Origin: Rhodanobacter humi
GTDB lineage: Bacteria; Pseudomonadota; Gammaproteobacteria; Xanthomonadales; Rhodanobacteraceae
DNA length: 64,000 nucleotides
Assembly: GCF_041107455.1 (NCBI RefSeq)
Contig: NZ_JBGBPY010000001.1
Coordinates: 3,472,001 to 3,536,000 of the forward strand
Direction: 5' to 3'
A model generated the notes under the pieces. The model was not told where the DNA came from. It was given only the letters and a program-made list of their open reading frames with translations, and did not search any database. This document shows, piece after piece, positions 40,205 through 49,614 of the stretch (the first letter of the stretch is position 1; every line of letters starts with the position of its first letter). The position numbers and the translations under genes are program-made.

Positions 40205-42157
40205 ATGCCCATCGCCACGTTCGTGCGTCCGCAACCCGTCCGTAGCCATGTCGTGGCGCGCCTCGCCTTGGCCGTGTCGCTAGCGTTGGCCGGTGGTTCC
40301 GCCTGCGCCCAGGTGTCGCGCAGCACGCAGGTGCCGGTGCCGCAGGACACGCCGTATCCGGGCACCATCGCGATCCATGTCGACGCCAGCGACACGCGGC
40401 AAGGCATCTTCCGCGTGCACGAGACCATTCCGGTCGAGGCCGGCAAGCTGACCCTGCTGTACCCGGAGTGGATTCCCGGCAACCACTCGCCCAGTGGCCC
40501 GGTCGCCATGCTCGCGGGCCTGAAGCTCAGCGCCAACGGCAAGCCGGTCGCATGGAAGCGCGACAAGTACGACGTGTACGCCTTCCACCTCGACGTGCCC
40601 GCGGGCGTCACCAGCCTCGATGCGGATTTCCAGTACCTGTCGCCACGTGACGGTGGTTACGAGATGACCGACCGCATGCTGATGCTGGAATGGGACAAGC
40701 TTTCCCTGTACCCCGCCGGCCACTACAGCCGCGACATCCATGTCACGCCCAGCGTGACGCTGCCGTCGGGCTGGCACTTCGGCAGCGCGCTGGAGACGGC
40801 TGCGCAGTCGGACAGCACCACGACCTTCAAGCCGGTCAGCTACAACAATCTGGTCGACTCACCCATGTACGCGGGCCAGTATTTCAAGCGCGTACAGCTC
40901 AACGACGCCGGTCAGGCGCCGGTGCATCTGGACATCGTGGCCGACGCACCGAAGTACCTGGAGATGACGCCCGAGCAGCTCAAGCAGCATCGCGCGCTGG
41001 TGACCCAGGCGGTGAAGCTGTTCGGCTCGCATCACTACGACCACTACGACTTCCTGTTCTCGCTGTCCGACGAGCTGGCCGGCAACGGCCTGGAGCACCA
41101 CCAGTCCAGCGAGGACGGCATGGGCGCGGACTACTTCACCGCCTGGGCCGACAACGCGCCGAACCGCGATCTGCTGGCGCACGAATACGTGCACTCCTGG
41201 AACGGCAAGTTTCGCCGCCCGGCTGACCTCACGACGCCGAACTTCAACGTGCCGATGGGCGATTCGCTGCTGTGGGTGTACGAGGGCCAGACCCAGTACT
41301 GGGGCTTCGTGCTCACCGCGCGCGCCGGCCTGTGGACGCCGCAGCAGTTCCGCGATGCGCTGGCGATGGTGGCGGCCAACTACGACCGCAACCGCCCCGG
41401 CTTCCAGTGGCGCACGCTGGAGGACACCACCAACGACGCCACCGCCGCGCACCGTTCGGCGCTGCCGTACCGCAGCTGGCAGATGAGCGAGGACTACTAC
41501 TCGGGCGGCCAGATGCTGTGGCTGGCGGTGGACGCCAAGCTGCGCGAACTCACCCACGGCAAGCAATCGCTGGACGATTTCGCGAAGGCCTTCTTCGGCG
41601 TGGACAACGGCAGCTACGTGACGAAGACCTATACCTTCGACGACGTGGTCTCAGCACTGGACGGTGTGGCGAAGTATGACTGGGCCGGTTTCCTCAAAGC
41701 GCGTGCCGATGCGCTGAATCCGCCGCTGCTGGACGGTCTCGCCGCCTCGGGCTGGAAACTGATCTACACCGACACGCCCAGCGCATACGAGAAGCAGTAC
41801 AACAGCCGGCCGGAATCCTCGCGCCACATGTACAACTTCGCCTGGTCGATCGGCCTCACGCTCACCAAGAGCGGCGAGATCAACGACGTGCGCTGGAACG
41901 GCCCCGCGTTCAAGGCCGGCGTCAGCACCGGCGCCACCGTGGTGGCGGTGAACGGGCAGGCGTATTCCAGCGATGCACTGAAGGAGGCGATCACCGCCGC
42001 CAAGACCGGCGCGGCGCCGATCCAGTTGCTGCTGAAATACCAGGGCAACCTGCAGACCGTGCCGGTGGACTACCACGGCGGCCTGCAATACCCGCACCTG
42101 GAACGCATCGCCGGCACGCCGGATTACCTCGACCAGATCATCGCGGCGCGCAAGTAG
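40205..42157 (+). CDS. M61 family glycyl aminopeptidase with PDZ domain
   Basis: 650 residues from the ATG at 40205. Signal peptide at 1-35 (LALAVSLALAGGSACA), so exported. An N-terminal beta domain is followed by a thermolysin-like zinc site HEYVH (326-330) with the third ligand Glu360 in LWVYEGQTQ. A PDZ domain is at about 555-640 (AFKAGVSTGATVVAVNGQ). The family removes N-terminal Gly or Ala from peptides in the periplasm. It stands alone. Its stop is followed within 15 bases by a CCCTCTCCC palindrome. Confidence 0.93.
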   Translation: MPIATFVRPQPVRSHVVARLALAVSLALAGGSACAQVSRSTQVPVPQDTPYPGTIAIHVDASDTRQGIFRVHETIPVEAGKLTLLYPEWIPGNHSPSGPVAMLAGLKLSANGKPVAWKRDKYDVYAFHLDVPAGVTSLDADFQYLSPRDGGYEMTDRMLMLEWDKLSLYPAGHYSRDIHVTPSVTLPSGWHFGSALETAAQSDSTTTFKPVSYNNLVDSPMYAGQYFKRVQLNDAGQAPVHLDIVADAPKYLEMTPEQLKQHRALVTQAVKLFGSHHYDHYDFLFSLSDELAGNGLEHHQSSEDGMGADYFTAWADNAPNRDLLAHEYVHSWNGKFRRPADLTTPNFNVPMGDSLLWVYEGQTQYWGFVLTARAGLWTPQQFRDALAMVAANYDRNRPGFQWRTLEDTTNDATAAHRSALPYRSWQMSEDYYSGGQMLWLAVDAKLRELTHGKQSLDDFAKAFFGVDNGSYVTKTYTFDDVVSALDGVAKYDWAGFLKARADALNPPLLDGLAASGWKLIYTDTPSAYEKQYNSRPESSRHMYNFAWSIGLTLTKSGEINDVRWNGPAFKAGVSTGATVVAVNGQAYSSDALKEAITAAKTGAAPIQLLLKYQGNLQTVPVDYHGGLQYPHLERIAGTPDYLDQIIAARK

Positions 42158-42170
42158 CGCCGTGGCCGCT

Positions 42171-42196
42171 CCCCTCTCCCGCTGGCGGGAGAGGGG
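42171..42196. repeat. CCCTCTCCC-type palindrome (copy 4)
   Basis: CCCCTCTCCCGC, TG, GCGGGAGAGGGG with a GGGGGAGAGGG tail, between the convergent M61 and Xre genes. Almost identical to copy 2. Confidence 0.75.
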
Positions 42197-42211
42197 CTGG
42201 GGGAGAGGGAG

Positions 42212-42457
42212 TCAGCCCGCGTCGCGCTCGACGTCCTCGCGCCCGCCGGGGTTCCAGTGGAACACCTCGTCCAGCCGCTTGCCGAACACGTCGGCAATCC
42301 GGAACGCCACTTCCAGCGAGGGCGAGTAGCGGCCCTGTTCGATCGCGGCGATGGTTTGGCGCGTGAGGCCCACGCGCCGGCCCAGTTCGGCCTGGGTCAT
42401 GTCCTGCGCGAGGAAACGCAGCAGGCGCACTTCGTTGGTGAGCGACTCAGTGGGCAA
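42212..42457 (-). CDS. Xre-family small transcriptional regulator
   Basis: 81 residues, nearly all one helix-turn-helix: MTQAELGRRVGLTRQTIAAIEQGRYSPSLEVAFRIADVFG. Such YgzD/HipB-like miniature regulators commonly pair with a membrane protein of unknown role. Its start overlaps the upstream membrane protein gene by 11 bases, so both are co-translated. It probably represses its own operon. Confidence 0.88.
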   Translation of the reverse strand: MPTESLTNEVRLLRFLAQDMTQAELGRRVGLTRQTIAAIEQGRYSPSLEVAFRIADVFGKRLDEVFHWNPGGREDVERDAG

Positions 42458-42875
42458 GGCGAGGCGTCCCGCGGTAGCCCGCCACGATCAGCGCGTAGCG
42501 CACCGTCTCGGCCAGCACGATCGCGAACAGCGCGGTGTTGGTGAGCTTCCAGCCGCTGTCGCTGAAGGGCATCACCACGCCGACCACGATCATGCCGGTC
42601 AGCATCACGAAGTAGGCGGTGCGGGTGGCGCGTCCGTCGATGGCGCGGTCGCGCTCGTCCAGCAGCAGCGGCTCGCCGCGCTCCTGCCGCTTCATCCACA
42701 GCAGGCCGATCACGTAAGCGATGGCGTGCACGCCGGCGACGACGGCGAGGCAGGCGATGCGCTGCTGGAACGTGGTCAGCCAGTTCGGCCAGACGGCCTG
42801 GACCAGGAAATAGACGAGGTAAGGCGGGCACTGGCTCCACAAGGTCAGCCAGGCGCGTTTTTCCAGTGACGACAT
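42447..42875 (-). CDS. Four-helix integral membrane protein, partner of the Xre regulator
   Basis: 142 residues from the ATG at 42875, with GGGGAAG upstream. Four hydrophobic segments fall at about 15-33, 38-58, 83-102 and 108-130. Between helices 2 and 3 is a charged loop WMKRQERGEPLLLDERDRAIDGRA, typical of the DUF2178-like group found beside Xre regulators. Function is unknown. An AT-rich upstream region with TTGACA on the minus strand (42935-42940) is the likely promoter. Confidence 0.8.
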   Translation of the reverse strand: MSSLEKRAWLTLWSQCPPYLVYFLVQAVWPNWLTTFQQRIACLAVVAGVHAIAYVIGLLWMKRQERGEPLLLDERDRAIDGRATRTAYFVMLTGMIVVGVVMPFSDSGWKLTNTALFAIVLAETVRYALIVAGYRGTPRLAH

Positions 42876-42974
42876 GATGCTTCCCCATTGAGTTCGCTGT
42901 GGCGAACCCAATGTTCGATATTTTTTACATCATGTCAAGATAAATAACCTTTCCAAGCAAGTGATGTGATCGGC

Positions 42975-43628
42975 TCACGCTCGGACGTGACGGGCAAGCG
43001 TCACGTGGGTGGCCGCTGCGGTGGCCACATGCTCGACCACGCGGAAGCCCAGCGCCGGCAAATCCAGTCCCGCGAACAGGGCCTCGCCCCGGCCCAGCAC
43101 CACCGGGGAGATCGCGAAATGCAGCTCGTCCACCAGGCCTGCCTGCAGGTACTGGCGCACCGTGCTCACGCCGCCGCCGATCTTCACGTCTTTGTCGCCG
43201 GCCGCGGCGTGCGCCTGCGCCAGCGCCGCCTCGATGCCTTCGGTGACGAAATGGAAGGTGGTGCCGCCCGCCATCGGGATCGGTTCGCGCGGGTGCCGGG
43301 TGAGCACGAAGGTGGGCGCGTGGTAGGGCGGGTCTTCGCCCCACCAGCCTTTCCAGCCATCGTCCGGCCACGGCCCGCGTTGTGGGCCGAACATGTTGCG
43401 CCCGAGGATGAAGGCGCCGAAGCCTGCCATGGCACGCGCCGCGTAGGCGTCGTCCACGTCCTGCGCGCCACCGGGCTGGCCGGTCATCGCATGGAACGTG
43501 CGGGTGCCGAAGTACCACTGGAACAGCTCCTTGCCGCGCTTGCCCAGCGGGTCGTCCAGGCTCTGCTCGACGCCTGCGCCGAAACCGTCGAGTGACAGCG
43601 AGAAACCGGCGACGCGAACCTTGCTCAT
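42975..43628 (-). CDS. Dihydrofolate reductase-like (RibD C-terminal domain) protein
   Basis: 217 residues from the ATG at 43628. It begins VRVAGFSLSLDGFGAG, like YyaP/YwjB-type RibD_C proteins, and has FGAFILGRNMFG and the nucleotide-binding-like DVKIGGGVSTVRQYLQAGLVDELHFAISPVV pattern in the second half. It is probably an NADPH-dependent reductase of unknown substrate. It is divergent from the YCII gene. Proteins of this type, YCII, SRPBCC and ArsR often cluster in bacteria, as they do here. Confidence 0.88.
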   Translation of the reverse strand: MSKVRVAGFSLSLDGFGAGVEQSLDDPLGKRGKELFQWYFGTRTFHAMTGQPGGAQDVDDAYAARAMAGFGAFILGRNMFGPQRGPWPDDGWKGWWGEDPPYHAPTFVLTRHPREPIPMAGGTTFHFVTEGIEAALAQAHAAAGDKDVKIGGGVSTVRQYLQAGLVDELHFAISPVVLGRGEALFAGLDLPALGFRVVEHVATAAATHVTLARHVRA

Positions 43629-43673
43629 GGGGATACCCGGGGTCGATGGCGTGTGCGCTTTGTATCGCGTACG

Positions 43674-43713
43674 GCCTTCCGAAGGCAAAACGGCGGGTTT
43701 TCGGAGCGCTCCG
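43674..43713. promoter_or_regulatory. Two short palindromes in the DHFR-like/YCII divergent gap
   Basis: GCCTTCCGAAGGC (43674-43686) and CGGAGCGCTCCG (43702-43713) are both perfect. They lie midway between the divergent starts and are candidate operators. No regulator can be assigned. Confidence 0.3.
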
Positions 43714-43797
43714 CGGCTTGTCGATCCGCCATGGCGCCGTTCGTCGTCCAGACGAGCGCCGCATGCCGCGGTGTCGATACCCACAGGAGATGACGCG

Positions 43798-44160
43798 ATG
43801 CGATTCCTTTCGATGGTGCGGATCAACGAACGCGCTGGCCAGAAGCCCAATGCACAATTGATGGAAGACATGGGCAAGCTGATGGCCGAGATGACGGCGG
43901 CCGGTTCGCTGCTGGATACCGCCGGCCTGCAGCCCACGACCGAAGGCAAGCGCATGCGCCTGTCGCGTGGCCGGCAGACGGTGATCGACGGCCCTTTCAC
44001 CGAGGCGAAGGAGGTGGTGGCCGGCTATGCGATGCTGCAGGCCGCTTCGATGGACGAAGCGCTGGAGCTTACCCGTCGCTTCCTTGCCGTGCATGGCGAG
44101 GAATGGGAAATCGAGTGCGAGGTGCGGCAGGTGATGGAGCATTGCGCCGAGGCGGCGTGA
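43798..44160 (+). CDS. YCII-related (DGPF domain) protein
   Basis: 120 residues from an ATG with AGGAG eight bases upstream. The motif TVIDGPFTEAKEVVAGYAMLQ (about 62-82) is the DGPF signature of the YCII-like family, a dimeric ferredoxin-like fold. The biochemical role is unclear. In many genomes these genes sit beside ECF sigma factors or SRPBCC/ArsR pairs. Here the ArsR gene converges on it with a 10-base gap. Confidence 0.88.
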   Translation: MRFLSMVRINERAGQKPNAQLMEDMGKLMAEMTAAGSLLDTAGLQPTTEGKRMRLSRGRQTVIDGPFTEAKEVVAGYAMLQAASMDEALELTRRFLAVHGEEWEIECEVRQVMEHCAEAA

Positions 44161-44170
44161 GTCGCGGCCA

Positions 44171-44500
44171 TCATCGCTCGACGAGGCGTTTCAGGCGCGC
44201 CAGTGCCTGGTCCCACTGCGCCGCGATCGCGTCCAGCGCGCGGCGCGCCTCGGCAAGCCGCGACGGTTCCAGTTCCCAGAGCCGCTCGCGTCCCTGCCAG
44301 TCGTTGCGCACCAGTCCGGCATCCGCCAGCACCTGCAGGTGCTTGGTGACGGCCTGGCGGGTGATCGCGGTGCCGGCGGTGAGCTGCGCGATCGACAGTG
44401 CGCCGCCGGCGCACAGTGCGGCGAGCAGGCGTAGCCGGGTCGGGTCGCCGAGCGCGGCGAACACCGGCGCGCTCTTCTGCCAGGCAGGTTGCTTCGGCAT
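44171..44500 (-). CDS. ArsR-family transcriptional regulator
   Basis: 109 residues, a single winged helix-turn-helix: FAALGDPTRLRLLAALCAGG, then ITRQAVTKHLQVLADAGLVR. No metal-binding Cys/His pair of the SmtB/ArsR sites is present, so the ligand is probably not a metal. It is the second gene after the SRPBCC protein (7-base gap), an arrangement in which the regulator usually represses the pair. It probably binds the twin 16-bp palindromes upstream of the SRPBCC gene. Confidence 0.9.
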   Translation of the reverse strand: MPKQPAWQKSAPVFAALGDPTRLRLLAALCAGGALSIAQLTAGTAITRQAVTKHLQVLADAGLVRNDWQGRERLWELEPSRLAEARRALDAIAAQWDQALARLKRLVER

Positions 44501-44507
44501 GGCGTGC

Positions 44508-44975
44508 TCAGTGCCGGGCCAGGTAGTTCTGGATGTTCCGCATCTGCTCGTCCCAGCCGCCGCTGTTCATGCGATAGGCCTCGGCACGGCGCGCCAGCGG
44601 GACGCGGTCGAAACCGGATTCGACGAGGCGCAGCAGGATGCCGTCGGCATGCTCTTCCAGCGCGAATTCCACCAGCGTGGTCGGCTCCTGCGTGTAGTCG
44701 ACGGCGGGATCGACCGCGTAGGGATGCCAGCGGTACGCGAAGCGCTGCTCGGGTTCGATCCGTTCGATCTGCATCTCGCACACCAGGTGTTCGTAGCCGG
44801 GGTAGGTGATGTGGCCGTGCGTGGTTTCGCCGACGACGAAGCGCTGGCCCTTCAGGTTCACGCCGAACCAGTCGCCGAAGGACTCGGCGTCGACGAGGGC
44901 GTGCCAGACCTTGCCGCGCGGGGCCGCAAGGAGGATCTGGCGTTCGATGCGGTCGCTGTTTGCGCTGGTGCTCAT
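44508..44975 (-). CDS. SRPBCC (AHSA1-like) domain protein
   Basis: 155 residues from the ATG at 44975, with GGAGAA upstream. The helix-grip pattern is clear: IERQILLAAPRGKVWHALVDAESFGDWFG at the start and LVEFALEEHADGILLRLVESGF followed by a long C-terminal helix. Such proteins have a hydrophobic ligand cavity; the ligand here is unknown. It forms an operon with the ArsR gene downstream. Confidence 0.9.
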   Translation of the reverse strand: MSTSANSDRIERQILLAAPRGKVWHALVDAESFGDWFGVNLKGQRFVVGETTHGHITYPGYEHLVCEMQIERIEPEQRFAYRWHPYAVDPAVDYTQEPTTLVEFALEEHADGILLRLVESGFDRVPLARRAEAYRMNSGGWDEQMRNIQNYLARH

Positions 44976-45000
44976 GGGAATTCTCCGTGGCCGGTAAAAG

Positions 45001-45057
45001 GCAACCTTGAGGTTGCATGTTGGAGCGGTTCCTGGAGAAATGCAACTTTCAGGTTGC
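45001..45057 (-). promoter_or_regulatory. Twin operator candidates before the SRPBCC-ArsR operon
   Basis: GCAACCTTGAGGTTGC (45001-45016) and GCAACTTTCAGGTTGC (45042-45057) are near-perfect dyads with the same half-sites. Their starts are 41 bp apart, close to four helical turns. On the minus strand TTGCAT, 17 bases and CAACAT run between them as a possible promoter. Confidence 0.6.
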
Positions 45058-45266
45058 GTGATCGCCAAGGCCGGCGTATGGCGGAATTGGCGCACGGACG
45101 CAGCAATAATCGTCCATTCCTGCGCTCGCGGCACGGGTGTCTTGCATGCGGCGGGTTGATTTCAGAACCCATTGGTTTAATATTGCCAGCCCCAGTGATT
45201 CCGCACGTTGGCGCGCCGTCCGCGGCGCTTTCGGCTCCGTCCCCGCATCTTCATCGAGGTTCTGCC

Positions 45267-46484
45267 ATGACGTCCCGCCTGTTCGGTACGGCGCTGGTGC
45301 TCGGCCTGCTGTCAGCCGTCGGTCCGTTCGCCATCGACATGTACCTGCCTGCACTGCCAGGCATCCAGCGCGGACTGCACACCGACGTGGACGCGGCGCA
45401 GATGAGCCTGATGGCGTTCTTCGCGGCGATCGCGGCGGGCCAGGTGATCTACGGGCCGCTGTCGGACATGCTGGGGCGCAAGCCGCCGATCTACTTCGGC
45501 CTGTGCCTGTTCGCCGTAGCCAGCATCGGCTGCGCGCTGGCGCCGGACATCCACAGCCTGATCGCCTGCCGTTTCGTGCAAGGTCTGGGCGCCTGCGCGG
45601 GCATGGTGATCCCGCGCGCCATCGTGCGTGACATGCACACCGGCACCGAGGCGGCGCGGCTGATGGCGCTCTTGATGCTGGTGTTCAGCGTGTCGCCGAT
45701 CCTGGCGCCGCTGACCGGCAGCCTGGTGATCCGGCTGGCGAGCTGGCGCGGCATCTTCTGGGTGGTGGCGGCTGCGGCGGTGCTGGGCCTCGCGCTGGCG
45801 GTGTTCGTGCTGAAGGAGACGCGCACGAAGACGCAGCGGATGGAAAGCAGCCTGCGCTCGGCGCTGGTTTCCTACCGCACGCTGCTGCGCGACCGGCCGT
45901 TCCTGGGGCTGGTGTTCATCGGCGCGTTCGGCATTTCCAGCTTCTTCACCTACCTCGCCAATTCTTCCTTCGTGCTGATCGAGCACTACGGGCTCACGCC
46001 GACGCAGTACAGCCTGGCGTTCTCGGTGAACGCGGTGTCCTTCATCGGCGCGGCGCAGTTCACCGGCCGGCTGGGCGAGCGTTACGGCCTGCGCCGGGTG
46101 GTACGCAGCGCGGTGACGGGTTATGCCGCCACGATGCTGGCGTTGTTCGGTCTGGTCGCTGCCGGCATGGATCGGCTGGACCTGCTGATGGCGCTGCTGT
46201 TCGTGGGCTACGGCTTCCTCGGCCTGGTGATCCCGACCACCGCAGTGCTGGCGCTGGACCGGCACGGCCCGATCGCGGGTACCGCCTCGGCGCTGATGGG
46301 CACGCTGCAGTTCGTCACCGGCGCATTGGTGATCGCGGTGGTGGGGCGCTTCCTCGACGGCAGCGCCTTGCCGATGGTGGGCGGCATCGCCGGTTGTTCG
46401 GTGGTCGCGTTCCTGCTGGCGCGGGTTACGCTGCGCCGGGACGACGAGCCCACCATGGATGGCGTGGCGGTGGAGCAGGTCTGA
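45267..46484 (+). CDS. Bcr/CflA-family MFS drug efflux transporter
   Basis: 405 residues from the ATG at 45267. Twelve membrane segments. The early [12 protein letters not shown] is the Bcr/CflA hallmark, [12 protein letters not shown] is MFS motif A, and [21 protein letters not shown] is motif B/C of the drug-proton antiporter group. It exports drugs or metabolites across the inner membrane. It is a single gene, with a possible promoter TTGATT, 17 bases, AATATT around 45158-45186. An inverted repeat follows the stop. Confidence 0.92.
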   Translation: MTSRLFGTALVLGLLSAVGPFAIDMYLPALPGIQRGLHTDVDAAQMSLMAFFAAIAAGQVIYGPLSDMLGRKPPIYFGLCLFAVASIGCALAPDIHSLIACRFVQGLGACAGMVIPRAIVRDMHTGTEAARLMALLMLVFSVSPILAPLTGSLVIRLASWRGIFWVVAAAAVLGLALAVFVLKETRTKTQRMESSLRSALVSYRTLLRDRPFLGLVFIGAFGISSFFTYLANSSFVLIEHYGLTPTQYSLAFSVNAVSFIGAAQFTGRLGERYGLRRVVRSAVTGYAATMLALFGLVAAGMDRLDLLMALLFVGYGFLGLVIPTTAVLALDRHGPIAGTASALMGTLQFVTGALVIAVVGRFLDGSALPMVGGIAGCSVVAFLLARVTLRRDDEPTMDGVAVEQV

Positions 46485-46490
46485 TGTGTG

Positions 46491-46520
46491 CCGTCGTCCC
46501 GGCGCAGGCCGGAATGACGG
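46491..46520. repeat. Imperfect CGTC...GACG hairpin repeat
   Basis: CGTCGTCCCGGC, GCA, GGCCGGAATGACG, a near-palindrome of the kind scattered in Xanthomonadales genomes. It lies 7 bases after the MFS stop and may serve as its terminator. Confidence 0.6.
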
Positions 46521-46571
46521 CAAGAAGAACAAGCGGTGATTGTCTTTCACCTGTCGAACGCGGAGGCACGC

Positions 46572-47522
46572 ATGAATGCAGTGGCACAGACGGCGAGCGA
46601 CGACATCCTCGTCGTGCGCGGGCTGGACAAGGTGTACCCCGGCGGCTTCCAGGCGCTGAAACCGATCGACCTCACGATTCGCCGCGGCGAGATCTTCGCG
46701 CTGCTCGGCCCGAACGGCGCGGGCAAGACCACGCTGATCAGCATCATCTGCGGCATCGTCAACCTCGGCGCCGGCAGCATCACGGTGGACGGCCACGACA
46801 TCGTGCGCGACTGGCGCGCCAGCCGCTCGCTGGTCGGCCTGGTGCCGCAGGAGCTGAAGACCGACGCGTTCGAGACGGTGTGGAACACGGTGCGCTTCAG
46901 CCGCGGCCTGTTCGGCAAGGCGCCGGACGACGCCTACATCGAGCGGCTGCTGAAGGAGCTGTCGCTGTGGGACAAGCGCGACAACAAGATGCTGATGCTC
47001 TCCGGCGGCATGAAGCGGCGCGTGATGATCGCCAAGGCGCTGTCGCACGAGCCGCGGCTGCTGTTCCTCGACGAGCCCACCGCGGGCGTGGACGTGGAGC
47101 TGCGCCGCGACATGTGGGCGATGGTGCGGCGGCTGCGCGAGAGCGGCGTCACCATCGTGCTCACCACGCACTACATCGAGGAGGCCGAGGAAATGGCCGA
47201 CCGCGTGGGCGTGATCAACAAGGGCGAGCTGATCGTGGTGGAGGAGAAGGCCGCGCTGATGCACAAGCTCGGCCGCAAGCAGCTGCGCCTGCAATTGCAT
47301 GATCCGCTGGACAAGGTGCCCGACGCGCTGGCGCCGCACCGGCTGGAACTGGCCGCGGGCGGCAACGAGCTGGTCTACAACTACGACACGCAAGGTGAGC
47401 GCACCGGCATCACCGCGCTCTTGGCCGACCTGGCCGCGGCCGGCATCCGCTTCCGCGACCTCAGTACGCGGCAGGACACGCTGGAGCAGATCTTCCTGCA
47501 ACTGGTGAAGGAGGGCGCATGA
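46572..47522 (+). CDS. ABC-2 type exporter, ATPase subunit (YadG-like)
   Basis: 316 residues from the ATG at 46572, chosen for the GGAGG six bases upstream. Walker A GPNGAGKT (46-53), signature LSGGMKRR (143-150), Walker B LLFLDEP (163-169) and the H-loop in [13 protein letters not shown]-terminal regulatory tail of about 80 residues follows. It powers the permease encoded next, whose start overlaps this stop (ATGA). The substrate is unknown; homologous YadGH-type pairs are thought to export polysaccharides or drugs. Confidence 0.93.
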   Translation: MNAVAQTASDDILVVRGLDKVYPGGFQALKPIDLTIRRGEIFALLGPNGAGKTTLISIICGIVNLGAGSITVDGHDIVRDWRASRSLVGLVPQELKTDAFETVWNTVRFSRGLFGKAPDDAYIERLLKELSLWDKRDNKMLMLSGGMKRRVMIAKALSHEPRLLFLDEPTAGVDVELRRDMWAMVRRLRESGVTIVLTTHYIEEAEEMADRVGVINKGELIVVEEKAALMHKLGRKQLRLQLHDPLDKVPDALAPHRLELAAGGNELVYNYDTQGERTGITALLADLAAAGIRFRDLSTRQDTLEQIFLQLVKEGA

Positions 47523-48280
47523 ACTGGTACGGCATCCGCGCGATCTACCGCTTCGAAATGGCCCGCACCGGGCGCACCCTGATGCAGAGCATCGCCTCGC
47601 CGGTGGTGTCCACCTCGCTGTATTTCGTGGTGTTCGGCTCGGCGATCGGCTCGCGCATCACCAGCGTGGAAGGGGTCAGCTACGCGGCCTTCATCATCCC
47701 CGGCCTGGTGATGCTGTCGCTGCTGATGCAGAGCGTCTCCAACGCCTCGTTCGGCATCTATTTCCCGAAGTTCGTGGGCACCATCTACGAGGTGCATTCG
47801 GCGCCGCTGTCGTTCCTGGAGATCGTGCTGGGCTACGTGGGCGCGGCCGCCACCAAGGCGGTCATCGTGGGGCTCATCATCCTGGCCACGGCGCGCGTCT
47901 TCGTGGACTACTCGATCGCGCATCCGCTGGTGATGATCGCCTTCCTGCTGCTCACCACGATCACCTTCAGCCTGCTCGGTTTCATCATCGGCATCTGGGC
48001 GGACAACTTCGAGAAACTGCAGGTGGTGCCGCTGATGGTGATCACGCCGCTGACCTTCCTCGGCGGCAGTTTCTACTCCATCCACATGCTGCCGCCGTTC
48101 TGGCAGAAGGTGACGCTGTTCAATCCGGTGGTGTACCTGATCTCGGGTTTCCGCTGGAGCTTCTTCGATCTGGCCGACGTGAGCGTGGGCATCAGCCTTG
48201 CCGCCACCCTGGGCTTCCTCGCGCTGTGCCTGGCCGCGGTATGGTGGATCTTCCGGACCGGCTACAAGTTGAAGGTCTGA
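47519..48280 (+). CDS. ABC-2 type exporter, permease subunit (YadH-like)
   Basis: 253 residues, six hydrophobic segments. The ABC-2 signature near the end is clear: [20 protein letters not shown] followed by [13 protein letters not shown]. The N-terminal amphipathic helix [18 protein letters not shown] is typical. The start overlaps the ATPase stop by four bases. It forms the channel part of the exporter in the inner membrane. Confidence 0.93.
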   Translation: MNWYGIRAIYRFEMARTGRTLMQSIASPVVSTSLYFVVFGSAIGSRITSVEGVSYAAFIIPGLVMLSLLMQSVSNASFGIYFPKFVGTIYEVHSAPLSFLEIVLGYVGAAATKAVIVGLIILATARVFVDYSIAHPLVMIAFLLLTTITFSLLGFIIGIWADNFEKLQVVPLMVITPLTFLGGSFYSIHMLPPFWQKVTLFNPVVYLISGFRWSFFDLADVSVGISLAATLGFLALCLAAVWWIFRTGYKLKV

Positions 48281-48348
48281 GGCGGCACTGAACGATTCGG
48301 CCGCGCGCGAGTCGAATCCGGATCGGGACGATGGCGTGGAGGTGAAGG

Positions 48349-49194
48349 GTGACGTATCGGCGCAAATCGGGCAGCAGCGGCTGGGTGCCCGCGGTGATCG
48401 TGGTGGCGGTCATCGTGGCGGTGGGTGCCTGGGTGGCATGGCGCGCCACGCAGCCGAATGCAGGCGCCGGGCCGGCATCGGCGTCCACCGCGGCCACTGC
48501 CAGCACGACGGCGCCGCCCCCGGCGGCCGGCATCCAGCACCCGATCGCGCAGGCTTCGGTACCGGCCCCCGCTTCCACCGCACCGCTGCCCGCGCTGGGC
48601 GACAGTGATGCCAGCGTGCGTTCGGCGCTGGTCGCGCTGGGCGGCGACGGGCTGAAGGATCTGCTGCTGCCGCAATCCGTCGTGAACCACATCGTGGCCA
48701 CCGTCGACGCATTGCCGCGGCACGAACTGGGCAGCAGCTTCATCCTGCCGCTGCACACGCCGCGCGGCGCGTTCCGGGTCGGCGAGACCCAGGGCATCCT
48801 CACCGCCGATGCGCGCAACGCCGAGCGCTACGCGCCCTACATGGCCATCGTGCAGCACGCCGACCCGCAGGCGCTGGTGGCGTGGTACGTGCACAGCTAC
48901 CCGCTGTTCCAGCAAGCCTGGCGCGAACTGGGTTATCCCAAGGGCTATTTCAACGACCGGCTGATCGTGGCGATCGACGACATGCTGGCCGCGCCCATGC
49001 CGGCGCAACCGCCCGCGCTGCAGTTGGAGAAGGGGCGTTACGTCTACGTCGATCCCGCGCTGGAATCGCTGTCGGTGGGGCAGAAGCTGATGCTGCGAGT
49101 GGGTCCGGCCAACGAGACCGAACTCAAGGCGAAGCTGCGCACGATCCGTGACCTGCTGACGGCACGGCCGCCATCGACCGCGCCGGCGCATTGA
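48349..49194 (+). CDS. DUF3014 family membrane-anchored protein
   Basis: 281 residues from a GTG at 48349 with GGAGG eight bases upstream. One membrane helix at about 13-31 (VPAVIVVAVIVAVGAWVAW), then a Pro/Ala/Thr linker to about 80, then the DUF3014 domain: SDASVRSALVALGG, RYAPYMAIVQHADPQALVAW, YPKGYFNDRLIVAIDDMLA and ALESLSVGQKLMLRVG. The domain should face the periplasm. The role is unknown. The gene follows the ABC genes after 68 bases and could share their transcript. Confidence 0.88.
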   Translation: MTYRRKSGSSGWVPAVIVVAVIVAVGAWVAWRATQPNAGAGPASASTAATASTTAPPPAAGIQHPIAQASVPAPASTAPLPALGDSDASVRSALVALGGDGLKDLLLPQSVVNHIVATVDALPRHELGSSFILPLHTPRGAFRVGETQGILTADARNAERYAPYMAIVQHADPQALVAWYVHSYPLFQQAWRELGYPKGYFNDRLIVAIDDMLAAPMPAQPPALQLEKGRYVYVDPALESLSVGQKLMLRVGPANETELKAKLRTIRDLLTARPPSTAPAH

Positions 49195-49212
49195 CGAGCC
49201 GGTTCGTCGAAC

Positions 49213-49413
49213 TTAGTCGACCTCGCACAGCTGAGCGCGACGTGCATCCTCGTCGGCGCGGCGCGAGTGCGTTTCCGAAAGCCACGACACCAGCGCGGGC
49301 GCCGTCACGGGCGGACGCTGCGGTGTCGGTACGACGGGAGTCTTTCCGGCGAGCATCCGTGCGACCCTCGATACTCCGCGTTCCACTGCGGAGCGGGTCA
49401 GCGGCATGTGCAT
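49213..49413 (-). CDS. Possible small basic protein of unknown function
   Basis: 66 residues. No family is recognised. The case for a real gene is local: AGGGG lies six bases before the ATG (or the second ATG two codons on), and on the minus strand a promoter-like TTGTGC, 17 bases, TTAAAG stands at 49454-49482. The protein is Arg/Pro-rich and ends in an acidic tail. It could equally be a chance frame in GC-rich DNA, since the 420-bp gap (49195-49614) holds nothing else that I can see. Confidence 0.45.
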   Translation of the reverse strand: MHMPLTRSAVERGVSRVARMLAGKTPVVPTPQRPPVTAPALVSWLSETHSRRADEDARRAQLCEVD

Positions 49414-49614
49414 GCTTCACCCCTCGGCCGCCCCTGTGCGGCCGTCGGGCGCACTTTAATCGCATTCACGTGGCCTGCACAATTGCCGCTAGCCGGCTGT
49501 GCGCGCCATCGCATGCTGCGGTGCATGAGCCAGCGCCGGCCTTCCGGGTGAGCGCAAGCTGTGGAAAGTGCGCTGCGGGCAGGCAGAATCGGCATTCCCG
49601 GTGACGAGCACCCC

